From: an uncultured Christensenellaceae bacterium
GTDB lineage: Bacteria > Bacillota > Clostridia > Christensenellales > Borkfalkiaceae
Direction: 5' to 3'
Assembly (NCBI GenBank): GCA_910587625.1
Contig: CAJUMW010000010.1
Coordinates: 4,888-68,887 of the forward strand
Length of the DNA stretch: 64,000 bases
Shown here: positions 17,093 through 26,626 of the stretch, piece after piece
Numbering within the stretch: position 1 is the first letter of the stretch
Layout of the letters: each line of letters opens with the position of its first letter
Notes under the pieces: model-generated
Databases searched by the model: none
Seen by the model: only the letters and a program-made list of their open reading frames with translations
What the model was told of the DNA's origin: nothing
Position numbers and translations under genes: made by a program

Positions 17093-18166
17093 ATGTCGAA
17101 AACAGTCGTCGTAGGGCTGAGCGGCGGAGTAGACTCGTCCGTTGCCGCCTATCTTTTAAAAGAACAGGGCTATAACGTAATAGGGCTTTTTATGAAAAAT
17201 TGGGAAGAAACCGATCCCTCCGGCGCCTGCACTGCCGAGGCGGATTTCAACGACGTAAGAAGAGTTTGCGCCACACTCGATATTCCCTATTACAGCGTAA
17301 ATTTTTCAGAACAATATATGCAGCGAGTGTTTTCGCACTTTCTTGCGGAGTACCGCGCCGGCAGAACGCCCAACCCCGACGTTTTGTGCAACCGAGAAAT
17401 AAAGTTCGGGCCTTTCCGCGAATATGCCTTGAGTATGGGCGCGGATTTTATTGCGACGGGGCACTACTGCGCCATTGACCACAGCAACGGACGGCATAAA
17501 CTTAAAAAAGCCAAGGACGCCAACAAGGATCAGACGTATTTTTTAAATCAAGTCAGGGAAGAGCAGCTTGCGGAAGTGCTGTTTCCCCTTTCCGAATTAT
17601 CCAAGCCCGAGGTAAGAAAAATTGCCGAAGCAAACGAGATTGCAACGGCAGCGAAAAAAGATTCCACGGGTATTTGTTTTATAGGGGAGCGCAACTTCCG
17701 CAAATTTTTGCAGGACTACCTGCCTGCCCAACCAGGCAAAATAGTTACTCTTGACGGGGAAACCGTGGGAGAACATATAGGGCTTATGTACTACACTCTC
17801 GGGCAGCGCAAGGGGCTTGAACTCGGCGGCAAACGCGGAGAAGAGGGCAGATGGTTTGTAGTTAAAAAAGACCTTGAAAACAATGTGCTGTACGTTTCCC
17901 ACGGGGACGAAACGCCGCTGTATTCCCGCGCTTGCAAGGTGAAAGACCTCAATTGGATAGGATATATGCCCGGACGAACATTCAACTGCAATGCAAAATT
18001 CAGATACCGCCAACCCGAACAAAAAGTAAAAATTACGCTCGAGCCTGACGGCGCGTCGGTAGAATTTGAAACGCCACAGCGCGCAGTTACGGAGGGACAG
18101 TACGCCGTTTTCTACGACGAAACTTATTGCCTCGGAGGCGGCGTTATTACACAAGTAATTTTCTAA
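17093..18166 (+). CDS. mnmA: tRNA-specific 2-thiouridylase MnmA
   Basis: The 357-residue protein begins MSKTVVVGLSGGVDSS, with the PP-loop ATP-binding motif SGGVDSS. The two catalytic cysteines are visible in NPDVLCNREIKFG and STGICFIGERNF. MnmA adds sulfur to uridine 34 of Lys, Glu and Gln tRNAs using a persulfide delivered by a cysteine desulfurase; none is in the window. Length and all motifs match the family, and the longer upstream reading frame is rejected. It ends in a strong hairpin. Confidence 0.95.
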   Translation: MSKTVVVGLSGGVDSSVAAYLLKEQGYNVIGLFMKNWEETDPSGACTAEADFNDVRRVCATLDIPYYSVNFSEQYMQRVFSHFLAEYRAGRTPNPDVLCNREIKFGPFREYALSMGADFIATGHYCAIDHSNGRHKLKKAKDANKDQTYFLNQVREEQLAEVLFPLSELSKPEVRKIAEANEIATAAKKDSTGICFIGERNFRKFLQDYLPAQPGKIVTLDGETVGEHIGLMYYTLGQRKGLELGGKRGEEGRWFVVKKDLENNVLYVSHGDETPLYSRACKVKDLNWIGYMPGRTFNCNAKFRYRQPEQKVKITLEPDGASVEFETPQRAVTEGQYAVFYDETYCLGGGVITQVIF

Positions 18167-18167
18167 T

Positions 18168-18204
18168 AAAAATCGTCCGCGACTTATTGTCGCGGACGAT
18201 TTTT
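18168..18204. terminator. Bidirectional terminator between mnmA and rsmI
   Basis: A 16-base-pair stem with A-rich left and T-rich right flank (arms about 18168-18183 and 18189-18204) lies between convergent genes. Confidence 0.85.
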
Positions 18205-19004
18205 TATAATTCCAAAGCTATTTTATATATTTCCGATTTTGGCAGACCCCTGTCCTTTGCAACCTGCTTTATAGCCCCTTTTTTATCCATTCCCCCCGAC
18301 ATATAGCTTAGTAAATGCTCTTTTACGCCAAGTTGGTTTAACGGATTTTCGACACTGGCGCCTTCGACCACAATAACGTATTCTCCGCGTCTTTCCCCGG
18401 GCAATCCATCTTTTAAGTTGAACTGCACAGCCTCCTCGTGAAGCTTGGTTATCTCCCTGACCGCGCAGGCGCGCCTATCCCCGAAACAGTCGTAAACGGC
18501 GGATATATCGCGGTCTATGTCCTGCGGAGCAACGTGAAATATGAGCGTTAGATCAATATTTTTATATTTTTCAAGCAGTTTTTTCTTTTCCCCTAGCTTG
18601 TCGGGTAAAAAACCTATAAACGCAAATCTTTCCGACGGAAACGCCGAAAGCACCAATGCGGACAGCGCGGCGTTCGCGCCGGGAATAACGGTAAACGCTT
18701 CCCCCTCGTCGCGCAGAAATTTACAGACGATATTGCCGGGGTCGGAGATGACGGGCATTCCCGCGTCGGAAATAACGCACACCTCTTTGCCCTCCCTTGC
18801 CGCGTTTAGTATTCTTTCTGCCGCCTCGCGCTCGTTGAATTTATGGCAGGAATAGAGCGGTTTTTTAATTTCGTAGGCGTTTAAAAGCTTTAATGAATGG
18901 CGCGTATCCTCGCAAAAAATTACGTCGGCAGCCCTCAAAACCTCGAGAGCGCGCAGCGAAATATCCTTCAGATTGCCTATAGGCGTTGCTACAAAGTAAA
19001 TCAT
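18204..19004 (-). CDS. rsmI: 16S rRNA (cytidine-1402 2'-O)-methyltransferase RsmI
   Basis: The 266-residue protein starts MIYFVATPIGNLKDISLRAL and has the conserved CEDTRHS and SDAGMPVISDPG motifs of the tetrapyrrole-methylase fold. The C-terminal helical region (AIKQVAKDRGLPKSEIYK) is also typical. RsmI modifies C1402 in the ribosomal decoding centre. Its start overlaps the M42 peptidase stop by one base. In Bacillus subtilis rsmI also sits at the end of the yaaO-tmk-...-trmN6 cluster. Confidence 0.95.
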   Translation of the reverse strand: MIYFVATPIGNLKDISLRALEVLRAADVIFCEDTRHSLKLLNAYEIKKPLYSCHKFNEREAAERILNAAREGKEVCVISDAGMPVISDPGNIVCKFLRDEGEAFTVIPGANAALSALVLSAFPSERFAFIGFLPDKLGEKKKLLEKYKNIDLTLIFHVAPQDIDRDISAVYDCFGDRRACAVREITKLHEEAVQFNLKDGLPGERRGEYVIVVEGASVENPLNQLGVKEHLLSYMSGGMDKKGAIKQVAKDRGLPKSEIYKIALEL

Positions 19005-20065
19005 TAAAACCCTTTAATTGCACTTTCGGTCAGCGATTTGCACAGGGCAAGCCCCAAATTGACGACGCTGTCAAAGTCGTCCTTTGCCGCTATGCCGCTG
19101 AAAGTGTGAATATATCTTACGGGAATACCGGCAACAATTACGGGTGTGCCGCCGTTAGCCGAAATTATATAAGCGCCGTTGTTGCCGCCGCCCGAGCGCA
19201 CAGCCATTTGCACCTTTATATTTTCTTTTTGTGCAATTTGACGGGCGTACTCGGTAAATCTCGGCGTGCAGATAACCGTTGCGTCCATATACCTTAACAT
19301 TACTCCGCCGTGCAAAGCGTCCTGAACCATATACGACGGAGCTGAGGTATCGTCTGCGGGGCAGCCCTCGAAACAAATTGCCGCGTCCGCCTTGACGTTA
19401 CACATTGCTGCGCGTATTCCTCTGTCCCCCACTTCTTCCTGCGAGGAGATTACCCCCACAATATCCACCGATAACGGCTGTTTATCAAGCTCTTTTATGC
19501 ACTTTACAAGTGCAGCTACACCCATTCTGTCGTCAAACGCCTTGCCCTGCAAAATGCCGTATTTTTCATCGTACTCAAACAAACTTTGCGGAACTACGGG
19601 CGCGCCGACTTCAACGCCGAACTCGGCGGCTTCCTCAGCGCAGGTTGCGCCTATATCTATAAACAGCGTACCGTAGCTTACGGGCGCGTTCTTTTGCTCG
19701 GCAGTCATCAAATGAGGGGGTTGCGCCGCAATTACCCCCGATATATGCCCCGTTTTAGTGCGAATCAGCACTTTTGACGAAGGCAGGCACTTCTCGTTCC
19801 AACCGCCTATGGGGATAAACCTGAGCGTGCCGTCGGGCTTGATTGCCTGCACCATAAAGCCGACCTCGTCGGAATGCGCGTCCAACATAACTAAGGGACG
19901 GTTGCCCTTGTTGTATTTGGGATAAATATACAGGTTGCGCATACTGTCCTCTTTGAACTCGGCAACGTCGTTAAGATACTCGCGCACAATCAAAAGCACC
20001 TCGTCCTCAAAACCCGAAGCGCCGTGCGCATTGCAAAGCTTTTCAATTAATTTTATATCGTCCAT
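19004..20065 (-). CDS. M42-family metallo-aminopeptidase
   Basis: The 353-residue protein has the metal-binding and catalytic set of the M42 family: LDAHSDEVGFM, FDDRMGV, SSQEEVGDRG (catalytic Glu pair), an Asp in PADDTSAP and His in RYIHTFSG near the C-terminus. These are cytosolic di-metal aminopeptidases that form tetrahedral particles trimming short peptides. The ATG at 20065 is preferred because AAGGAGA lies 7 bases upstream. It sits between trmN6 and rsmI, where Bacillus has yazA. Confidence 0.9.
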   Translation of the reverse strand: MDDIKLIEKLCNAHGASGFEDEVLLIVREYLNDVAEFKEDSMRNLYIYPKYNKGNRPLVMLDAHSDEVGFMVQAIKPDGTLRFIPIGGWNEKCLPSSKVLIRTKTGHISGVIAAQPPHLMTAEQKNAPVSYGTLFIDIGATCAEEAAEFGVEVGAPVVPQSLFEYDEKYGILQGKAFDDRMGVAALVKCIKELDKQPLSVDIVGVISSQEEVGDRGIRAAMCNVKADAAICFEGCPADDTSAPSYMVQDALHGGVMLRYMDATVICTPRFTEYARQIAQKENIKVQMAVRSGGGNNGAYIISANGGTPVIVAGIPVRYIHTFSGIAAKDDFDSVVNLGLALCKSLTESAIKGF

Positions 20066-20077
20066 AACCAATCTCCT

Positions 20078-20746
20078 TTATTTATTGACAACAGCGGGCA
20101 AAACGTCGACGCCCTCTTTGCCGCCCTTTACGGCTTCCACCATAACAAGATAGGGTTTTGCCCCGGGCGTACCGCAAACAAACTGTATTCTTTTTGGCTC
20201 GAGCCCGCGCTTTTTTAAAAGATATATCAACTCCGCTACCCTGTCCGCTCGGTTTATTATTGCAAGCCGTCCGCCGAACTTAAGTTTTTTGAACGCCTGT
20301 TCGACAATTTCCTCAAGCGTTATTGTCAGTTCTTTTCTGCAAATAGCGCGTTCGTAGACCTCGTTTTCAAAGCCGCCGCGCTCATACGGGGGGTTGCAAA
20401 GTATAAGCGAAAACCTATCGTTAAACTCGGCTGAAATATCTTGCAATCGCGTACACACCACCTCGCAGTCGAACTCGTTAAGCTGCGCCGTCCGCCGCGA
20501 CATGTCTGCAAGGCTCTCTTGCATTTCAAAAAGCGTGAGCGAAGATATTACGGAATTAAGGCACAGAAAGTGAAACCCCACTACACCGCTGCCCGAGCAA
20601 AAGTCGGCAACCTTGTCCCCGAACTTTGCCTTTGCGAATTTCGATAAAAGAATACTGTCCGAAGTAAAGCGGTATAAATTTATATTTTGTATAATTTTTT
20701 TGTCCCCGTAAAAGCTTTCGAGAACCTCGTTTTCCTTTAACTGCAT
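20078..20746 (-). CDS. trmN6: tRNA1(Val) (adenine-37 N6)-methyltransferase TrmN6
   Basis: The 222-residue protein has a Rossmann AdoMet motif (VADFCSGSGVVGF) and the N6-adenine motif NPPY near residue 118. The layout fits YabB/TrmN6. Gene order with ricT and rsmI matches the Bacillus cluster, which supports the assignment. It starts a unit with the M42 gene 12 bases downstream. A TATAAT at 20766-20761 lies close to the start. Confidence 0.85.
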   Translation of the reverse strand: MQLKENEVLESFYGDKKIIQNINLYRFTSDSILLSKFAKAKFGDKVADFCSGSGVVGFHFLCLNSVISSLTLFEMQESLADMSRRTAQLNEFDCEVVCTRLQDISAEFNDRFSLILCNPPYERGGFENEVYERAICRKELTITLEEIVEQAFKKLKFGGRLAIINRADRVAELIYLLKKRGLEPKRIQFVCGTPGAKPYLVMVEAVKGGKEGVDVLPAVVNK

Positions 20747-20772
20747 TTTAGTTAAACCTTATTATAACAAAC

Positions 20773-20799
20773 AAAAAAGCGAGCTGCGCTCGCTTTTTT
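20773..20799. terminator. Hairpin terminator between ferredoxin and trmN6
   Basis: An 11-base-pair stem of A6-GCGAG/CTCGC-T6 with a 5-base loop. It ends the ferredoxin transcript on the minus strand. Confidence 0.8.
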
Positions 20800-20806
20800 A
20801 TTCCAA

Positions 20807-20977
20807 TTACTCGGCTTTAATTGCACCCGTGGGGCAAGCGTCTTCGCAAGCGCCGCAATCAATACAGACGTCGGGATTTACTTCGTACTTGTCTGCGCCC
20901 TCCGAAATTGCTTCTACAGGGCAGGTTGACGCGCAAGCGCCGCACTTAATGCACTCGTCGGTGATATAATGTGCCAT
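20807..20977 (-). CDS. 2[4Fe-4S] ferredoxin
   Basis: The 56-residue protein has two complete CxxCxxCxxxC clusters ([12 protein letters not shown] and [12 protein letters not shown]), the clostridial-type ferredoxin. It carries low-potential electrons in the cytoplasm. The ATG at 20977 is chosen because GGAGG precedes it. It lies between ricT and trmN6, where Bacillus has yabA. It could be an electron donor for the flavodiiron protein, but nothing links them beyond chemistry. Confidence 0.95.
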   Translation of the reverse strand: MAHYITDECIKCGACASTCPVEAISEGADKYEVNPDVCIDCGACEDACPTGAIKAE

Positions 20978-21070
20978 AATTTCCTCCATTTATTAAAATG
21001 TTTGTGGTTTATATTGTATCACATTTATTTGTCCGTGTAAAGAGTTAAATTAAATTTTTCGAAAAATATT

Positions 21071-22195
21071 TTATTCCGCACCGTTGCCGCCGCCGTTTGC
21101 GCCGTTTTTGGGCTTATTGGGACGGTTGCCGCGGTTAAATCGGTTTGATTTGTTTTTGTTTTGTCTGTCGTTAGGCTTTGCTTCGCGGTTTTGCGGACTC
21201 GATGCGCCGTCGCTGTTTTCTTCCTGCCTGTTTTTATTGAATTTTTTCTTTTTAAACTTATTTACGTTTTGTAAATCGTCCCTTTTCTCGGGTTTTTCCT
21301 CCGCCTGCTCAGCAGCGGCTTGCTCTAATTTGGACAACTCCTCTTCGAATTCGGCGTCGTCTGCGCTGTCGTCGCTCTTTTGCCTGCGGAATTTAAGGCT
21401 GTCTACGGGATAATCGCGATAAGTTATCAAATCCTTAGCCTTGTCCTCAATCTTCAAGCGCGCCGTCATTTTAAGCATATCCACGTTTACCACCATACCC
21501 CTGCCGTCGGGGGAGATGGCGTCGCTGCCTATCTTGGGAACGTTTTTTGCCGCCTCCGCATAGTAGTCGTTTTCGTAACCGAGGCAGCACATCAGCCTGC
21601 CGCACAGCCCCGAAATTTTTTGTGGGTTTAGCGAAAGTCCCTGATTTTTAGCCATTTTAATGCTTACTTTCTTTATTTCGGGCATACAGCTTGAACAGCA
21701 ACATTCCCTGCCGCAGGGCGCAATGCCGCCGATAAGCTTTATTTCGTCGCGTATGCCGACCTGCCTCAACTCTATTCTCAAATGAAATGTCGAGGACAAG
21801 TCCTTCACCAGCTCGCGGAAGTCGACGCGCTGTGGCGCGGAGTAATAGAACACCGCCTTAGAGCCGTCAAAAGCAAACTCGCAGTCGATAAGCTTCATTT
21901 CGAGGTTGTATTTGGCAATTTTCTCCTTTACCGTCTCCATAGCCTCGCCCTTGCGCTCGTTGTTTCTCCTGTGAGTTTCCTCGTCGCGTTGGGTGGCAAT
22001 GCGTAGAATAGGTTTTAAGGGCTGGACAAGCTTTTCGTCCGCCATTTCGCATTTGGGAATGACAACCGTCGCGTATTCTATGCCGCGCGCCGTTTCTACG
22101 ACCACGCCCATACCCACGCTGTATTCTCCGTTGCCCGGAGCAAAGTAATACACCTTGCCGCCCGGTTTAAAAGTTACTGCTGTAATTTCTGCCAT
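21071..22195 (-). CDS. ricT: PSP1-domain protein RicT (YaaT)
   Basis: The 374-residue protein has a PSP1 domain and the iron-sulfur-associated cysteines APCGRECCCSSC and GLCGRLMCC of RicT. In Bacillus RicT joins RicA and RicF in a complex that stimulates RNase Y processing and affects sporulation. The final 110 residues are a low-complexity tail rich in Lys, Asn, Arg and Gly that the Bacillus protein lacks to my knowledge. It overlaps the end of holB by 22 bases. Confidence 0.9.
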   Translation of the reverse strand: MAEITAVTFKPGGKVYYFAPGNGEYSVGMGVVVETARGIEYATVVIPKCEMADEKLVQPLKPILRIATQRDEETHRRNNERKGEAMETVKEKIAKYNLEMKLIDCEFAFDGSKAVFYYSAPQRVDFRELVKDLSSTFHLRIELRQVGIRDEIKLIGGIAPCGRECCCSSCMPEIKKVSIKMAKNQGLSLNPQKISGLCGRLMCCLGYENDYYAEAAKNVPKIGSDAISPDGRGMVVNVDMLKMTARLKIEDKAKDLITYRDYPVDSLKFRRQKSDDSADDAEFEEELSKLEQAAAEQAEEKPEKRDDLQNVNKFKKKKFNKNRQEENSDGASSPQNREAKPNDRQNKNKSNRFNRGNRPNKPKNGANGGGNGAE

Positions 22196-23082
22196 CTGTT
22201 GTTCTCCTTGACGACCCTTAGCATAAAGTCGTATAAAAGCCCCTGAAAAAACGCGTTGAACTTGACGTCGGCAAACGCTTTGGTTATATTTTCAAGCGCA
22301 TAAACGAGCGCGCCACGACAAAGCGGCAGCCCCGTACCCTCTTTCAGCGCCGTAAAATACAACCGCTGCATTTCGTTTAATAGCTCGTTTTTATATTTAG
22401 TATCCCCGTATTTGTAGGCAATTGCTCCTATCTCGGATACGTTTTTTACATTGCAAATCTCGCGCGCACCCTGCAAGACGGCTTCAAACCAGCCGCCCGA
22501 CGCCATATTCTGCGCAACGCCCAAAACACCGTTTGCGCTCTTTGCCGCAGCTTCGTTTATCTGCTTGTGCCCGTCGCGCTCCAGCACTTCGAATATCTGC
22601 GACTCGGTAAAGGGCGGAATTTCAAGCAGTTTTACCCGCGATTTTACCGTATCGAGAACGGGCGCAAGCGAGGTTACGCCAAGCAAAAAATGCACACCCG
22701 AAAGCGGCTCTTCCAGCGTCTTTAAAAGCTTGTTTTGAATGAGTGCGGAAGCTCCGTCGAACCCGACTATGACGTACAGCTTTTTATCGCCCTCTATGGG
22801 GCGCATAGCGCTATCCTCCAAAAGCTGCCCGACAGTCTGCGCGTCAAGCTTTTTTCCCTCGCTCGGATATATCTTTAAATCGGTGTAGCTTTCGTTTATA
22901 ATTCTTTGGTACAGCGACGTGCCCGTCCTTGCCCCGAAAAAGCGCAACGCAAAAATAACGAGTGCGGCTTTTAGATTTTTCAAGTCTGGAAAGTCAAGCA
23001 TATATGCGTGCGAAAGCTTGTCCGCATCACAGTCGCCCTCTAAAATTTTGTATGCCGTTGTTCCCTTTAAAAGCTGTTCCAC
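22174..23082 (-). CDS. holB: DNA polymerase III delta-prime subunit
   Basis: The 302-residue protein shows the delta-prime features KLYVIVGFDGASALIQNKLL and KTLEEPLSGVHFLL, equivalent to the sensor region of clamp-loader ATPases. It lacks an N-terminal P-loop, as delta-prime usually does. It loads the sliding clamp with DnaX and delta. It starts directly after tmk (adjacent coordinates), as in the conserved tmk-holB-ricT cluster. Confidence 0.85.
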   Translation of the reverse strand: MEQLLKGTTAYKILEGDCDADKLSHAYMLDFPDLKNLKAALVIFALRFFGARTGTSLYQRIINESYTDLKIYPSEGKKLDAQTVGQLLEDSAMRPIEGDKKLYVIVGFDGASALIQNKLLKTLEEPLSGVHFLLGVTSLAPVLDTVKSRVKLLEIPPFTESQIFEVLERDGHKQINEAAAKSANGVLGVAQNMASGGWFEAVLQGAREICNVKNVSEIGAIAYKYGDTKYKNELLNEMQRLYFTALKEGTGLPLCRGALVYALENITKAFADVKFNAFFQGLLYDFMLRVVKENNRWQKLQQ

Positions 23083-23706
23083 CTAAGTAATTATTTGCCT
23101 TTCTATTAATAAGTTTTTGATTTTTTCCGCCGTTTCATACTTGCTTCCGCCGCAGTCAACGGCACATATATACGGGTCTTTGTCCAAAAGCCGCTTATAG
23201 CCTCGATACACCTTTTCGTGAAATTCAAGCCCTAAATTTTCGATTCTGTCGTCCCTGTCCGCGCCGTGCTTTCGCTTGAACGCCGCAACGGGAGAAATAT
23301 CGAGAAAAACGGTTATATCCGGGGGGTAACTTTCCAAAGCGACCCTGTTTATCTCGCTGATATACTGCACCGAAAGCCCCCTCGCATAGCCCTGATACGC
23401 TAGCGACGAGTGAACGTACCTGTCGCAAATTACAAGCTTCCCCGACTCCAACGCCGGCGCTACCGTTTCTCGTAAATGCTGAATTCTTGCCGCGGCGTAT
23501 AAAAGCGCCTCGCATTCGTCGCACATTTCCACATTTTTGCCGTTCAAGATAATTTTGCGTATTTCCTCGGAAATTTTACTGCCGCCCGGCTCGCGCGTTA
23601 AAATAAAATCGACGCCCGACGAGGAGAGATATTCGGATAAAAGCCTTAGCTGCGTACTCTTGCCCGAGCCCTCACACCCCTCGAACGTTACAAATTTGCC
23701 CCTCAT
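23083..23706 (-). CDS. tmk: Thymidylate kinase
   Basis: The 207-residue protein has the P-loop FEGCEGSGKST, the DRYVHSSLAYQG motif and the LID region AAFKRKHGADRDDR. It phosphorylates dTMP to dTDP. Its start overlaps yaaO by 4 bases and holB follows immediately. Confidence 0.95.
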   Translation of the reverse strand: MRGKFVTFEGCEGSGKSTQLRLLSEYLSSSGVDFILTREPGGSKISEEIRKIILNGKNVEMCDECEALLYAAARIQHLRETVAPALESGKLVICDRYVHSSLAYQGYARGLSVQYISEINRVALESYPPDITVFLDISPVAAFKRKHGADRDDRIENLGLEFHEKVYRGYKRLLDKDPYICAVDCGGSKYETAEKIKNLLIERQIIT

Positions 23707-25043
23707 TTTTTAACCACCAAAACTTTTCCGCCCGTAATGCCGTAGGTGTTTTTTGCGCTTTGAAGCACTTTTACGGCGGCTTCCGTAATAATTTCTCCTA
23801 TAATAATCACAGGAGTGCAGGGCGGCACGATTCCGGCGTTGTCTGCACACATTCTGCCGACCGCCTGATTGAGCGGCACAAGCTCGTGCTTTTGCTTTAA
23901 CGCATACTGAAAGCTGTACGTCCTGTCTAAAACGGGCAAGACGGGCTTTGCAACAAACGCTTTTTTAAGCTTTTTGCTTGCCATAACCGTGCCTAACGCC
24001 GATAAAAGCCCGTTCATATCCGAAAGATTAGTCATTGGGGAAAGATAGAATAATATATACTTTCCGTCCGAAAGCTCGGCATATATGCCCTTCTTTTCAA
24101 GCATTTTAGCCGCGTCGTCGGACGAAACCCCTATCGACTCGAAGTCAACGGCAAGCTTAGTCCAATCCTCCGACGGATATACGCCGAGCGGACACTTCGA
24201 TTTAAAGGTTTCGACGGCTGCCTTAGCCTCTTCCAAAACCTTGGGATTGTTTTTAATATACTTTACCGCATACTCCACCGAAGCCATTATGGGGAAGCCG
24301 GGGGAAGTTGTTCTGAATATTTTTACCGCCTCTTCCACAAGCGGAACAAGCTTTGCGCCCCTGACGTTGAGAAGCGCACCCTGCGTCATTGCCGGCAAGG
24401 TTTTATGCACTCCGTCAACCCAAATATCCGCGTAGACCCCCGCATATCCCCGTTTTAACGGTTCAAAAGCGAGATGCGCGCCGTGCGCGCCGTCAACCAA
24501 CAAAATGCGAGAATACTTCTTTAAAACCTCGCTGTATCCGCCAAGCGGCGCAATGTTGCCGTAGTAGTCGGGGGAGGTTATAAGCATACCCAAAATAGTT
24601 TTGTCGTTTGAAACAAGTTTTTCGATAAGCGAAACGTCGGGAGGAAGCATAACTCCGTCTTTATATTCCCCCTGAACGATAACGGGCTCAAGCCCGAACA
24701 GCTTGCAGGCGTTCCATACGCTTTGATGGCTGTTGCGGACAACGATTATTTTTGCGCCCATTTTGCGAACGGCGTAAAGCATCGACAAAATTCCCGACGA
24801 CGAGCCGTCGGTCAAAATATAGCTTTTATCGGCGCCGAGAATTTCGGCAATATCTTTTTGCGCGGCTGCAATTACGCCCGTCGGGCAAAGGAGGTTATCG
24901 CTATATGAAAGCTCGGTTACGTCCAACTGCGCAACGCCGAATTTGGACTTGAAATCCCCCCTTGCCTTGTGCCCGGGCATATGAAAGGATTTGTCGGCTT
25001 TTGCATATTTCTTTAATTGTGAATAAATAAAATATTCATACAT
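23703..25043 (-). CDS. Orn/Lys/Arg decarboxylase-family PLP enzyme (YaaO-like)
   Basis: The protein has about 446 residues from the ATG at 25043. It opens with FHMPGHKARG, typical of the family. The PLP-binding lysine is in VDGVHKTLPAMTQGA, and DGAHGAHLAF gives the Asp and His that contact the cofactor. The length fits the short Gram-positive branch without the N-terminal wing domain. Its exact amino-acid substrate cannot be told. It leads the yaaO-tmk-holB-ricT cluster as in Bacillus. Confidence 0.85.
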   Translation of the reverse strand: MYEYFIYSQLKKYAKADKSFHMPGHKARGDFKSKFGVAQLDVTELSYSDNLLCPTGVIAAAQKDIAEILGADKSYILTDGSSSGILSMLYAVRKMGAKIIVVRNSHQSVWNACKLFGLEPVIVQGEYKDGVMLPPDVSLIEKLVSNDKTILGMLITSPDYYGNIAPLGGYSEVLKKYSRILLVDGAHGAHLAFEPLKRGYAGVYADIWVDGVHKTLPAMTQGALLNVRGAKLVPLVEEAVKIFRTTSPGFPIMASVEYAVKYIKNNPKVLEEAKAAVETFKSKCPLGVYPSEDWTKLAVDFESIGVSSDDAAKMLEKKGIYAELSDGKYILFYLSPMTNLSDMNGLLSALGTVMASKKLKKAFVAKPVLPVLDRTYSFQYALKQKHELVPLNQAVGRMCADNAGIVPPCTPVIIIGEIITEAAVKVLQSAKNTYGITGGKVLVVKK

Positions 25044-25101
25044 AATATCCAACCTCTCGTTAAACGACAACTCAACAAGTTGCGACTATGCAATAATCTC
25101 A

Positions 25102-26616
25102 CTATTTTTTAGGCTTCATTGTGGGGAACAAGAGTACGTCCCTGATAGTCGCGCTGTCGGTCAACAGCATGACAAGCCTGTCAACGCCGAAGCCAAGACC
25201 GCCCGTGGGGGGCAAACCGTATTCAAGCGCGGTAATAAATTCTTCGTCAATTTGCGCATTACAGCCCTTTTCCTGCGCGCGCTTCGCTTCGACCTGTTTA
25301 ACAAAACGCTGTTTCTGGTCGATGGGGTCGTTCAGCTCGGAGAACGCGTTGCCGAATTCGTGAGCGCAAATAAAGTACTCGAACCTCTGCGTAAACATGG
25401 GTTCGTCCTCTTTTCGCTTGGCAAGCGGAGAGTTTTCGACGGGATAATCGTAAATAAAAGTGGGCTGAATAAGCTTGTCCTCGACAAACGCGTCGAAAAG
25501 AGCGATAAGAACGTGCCCCTTTGTAGCGCTTTCCCCTTCTTCGACCGCAACACCGAGTTTTTTTGCAACCTCGCGCGCTTCGGCGTCGGTTTTCCACTCG
25601 TCGTAGTCCGCGCCCGAGTATTTTTTTACGGCTTGCTTCATTGTCATTCTCGTCCAGGGTCCGCCGAGATGAAGCTCGGTGCCCTGATAGGTAATATCGG
25701 TAGTGCCGCAAACCTTTAAAGCAACCGTTGTATATAAATCCTCGACAAGCTGCATCATTGCAAAATAGTCGCAATATGCCTGATAAACCTCAACGGTGGT
25801 AAACTCGGGGTTATGGTATGCATCCATTCCCTCGTTGCGGAAAATTCTGCCCACTTCGTAGACCCTTTCAAGTCCGCCGACAATCAAGCGTTTCAAATAC
25901 AGCTCGGTTTCTATACGCAAATACATGTCTATATCGAGCGCGTTGTGTCTTGTTTTGAAGGGACGCGCCGCCGCGCCAATCTCTATCGGCGTGAGGACGG
26001 GAGTATCCACTTCGAGGAAATTTCTGTTATCGAGAAAGGCGCGTATCTCGCGCAAAATTTGCGAACGCTTTATAAACGCCGTCTTGACCTCGGGATTTAC
26101 TATCAAATCGAGGTCGCGCTGTCTGTAACGTATATCGGCGTTGGTCAGCCCGTGTTGCTTTTCGGGTAAGGGAAGCAAACATTTCGTAAGCATTTCGATG
26201 TGCGTGCAATGAACGGATATTTCCCCCGTCTGAGTCTTAAACACATAGCCGCGGATACCGACGATATCCCCCAAATCGTAGTCCTTTTTGAAGGCGGCGT
26301 AAGTATCTTCCCCCACGTCGTCGCGCTTGACGTAGATTTGCAACAGCCCGTCCCTGTCCTGAATATGCGAAAACGAGGCTTTACCCATTATGCGCCTTGA
26401 CATAAGCCTGCCGGCAATACTTACCTCCTTGCCTTCAAGCTCTTCGAACTTAGCTTTGACGCTTGCGGAATTTTCCGTAACCTCATAGCTTACCTTGACA
26501 AAGGGGTTATTGCCCTCCTCGGTAAGCTTTGCAAGCTTTTCCCTTCTTATTCTTGCCTGTTCGGCAAGCTTCAACTGTTCCTCCTCTTCGGTAAGAGGCA
26601 AATTATTTTCCTGCAT
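25102..26616 (-). CDS. lysS: Lysyl-tRNA synthetase, class II
   Basis: The 504-residue protein has an N-terminal OB-fold anticodon domain (about 55-165) and a class II core. Motif 2 reads YEVGRIFRNEGMD and motif 3 GLGFGVDRLVMLL. The RPFKTRHNALDIDMYLRIE segment is LysRS-specific. It begins 10 bases after greA, so the two are co-transcribed as in many Firmicutes. No T-box is seen ahead of it. Confidence 0.97.
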   Translation of the reverse strand: MQENNLPLTEEEEQLKLAEQARIRREKLAKLTEEGNNPFVKVSYEVTENSASVKAKFEELEGKEVSIAGRLMSRRIMGKASFSHIQDRDGLLQIYVKRDDVGEDTYAAFKKDYDLGDIVGIRGYVFKTQTGEISVHCTHIEMLTKCLLPLPEKQHGLTNADIRYRQRDLDLIVNPEVKTAFIKRSQILREIRAFLDNRNFLEVDTPVLTPIEIGAAARPFKTRHNALDIDMYLRIETELYLKRLIVGGLERVYEVGRIFRNEGMDAYHNPEFTTVEVYQAYCDYFAMMQLVEDLYTTVALKVCGTTDITYQGTELHLGGPWTRMTMKQAVKKYSGADYDEWKTDAEAREVAKKLGVAVEEGESATKGHVLIALFDAFVEDKLIQPTFIYDYPVENSPLAKRKEDEPMFTQRFEYFICAHEFGNAFSELNDPIDQKQRFVKQVEAKRAQEKGCNAQIDEEFITALEYGLPPTGGLGFGVDRLVMLLTDSATIRDVLLFPTMKPKK

Positions 26617-26626
26617 AGTAGTATCC

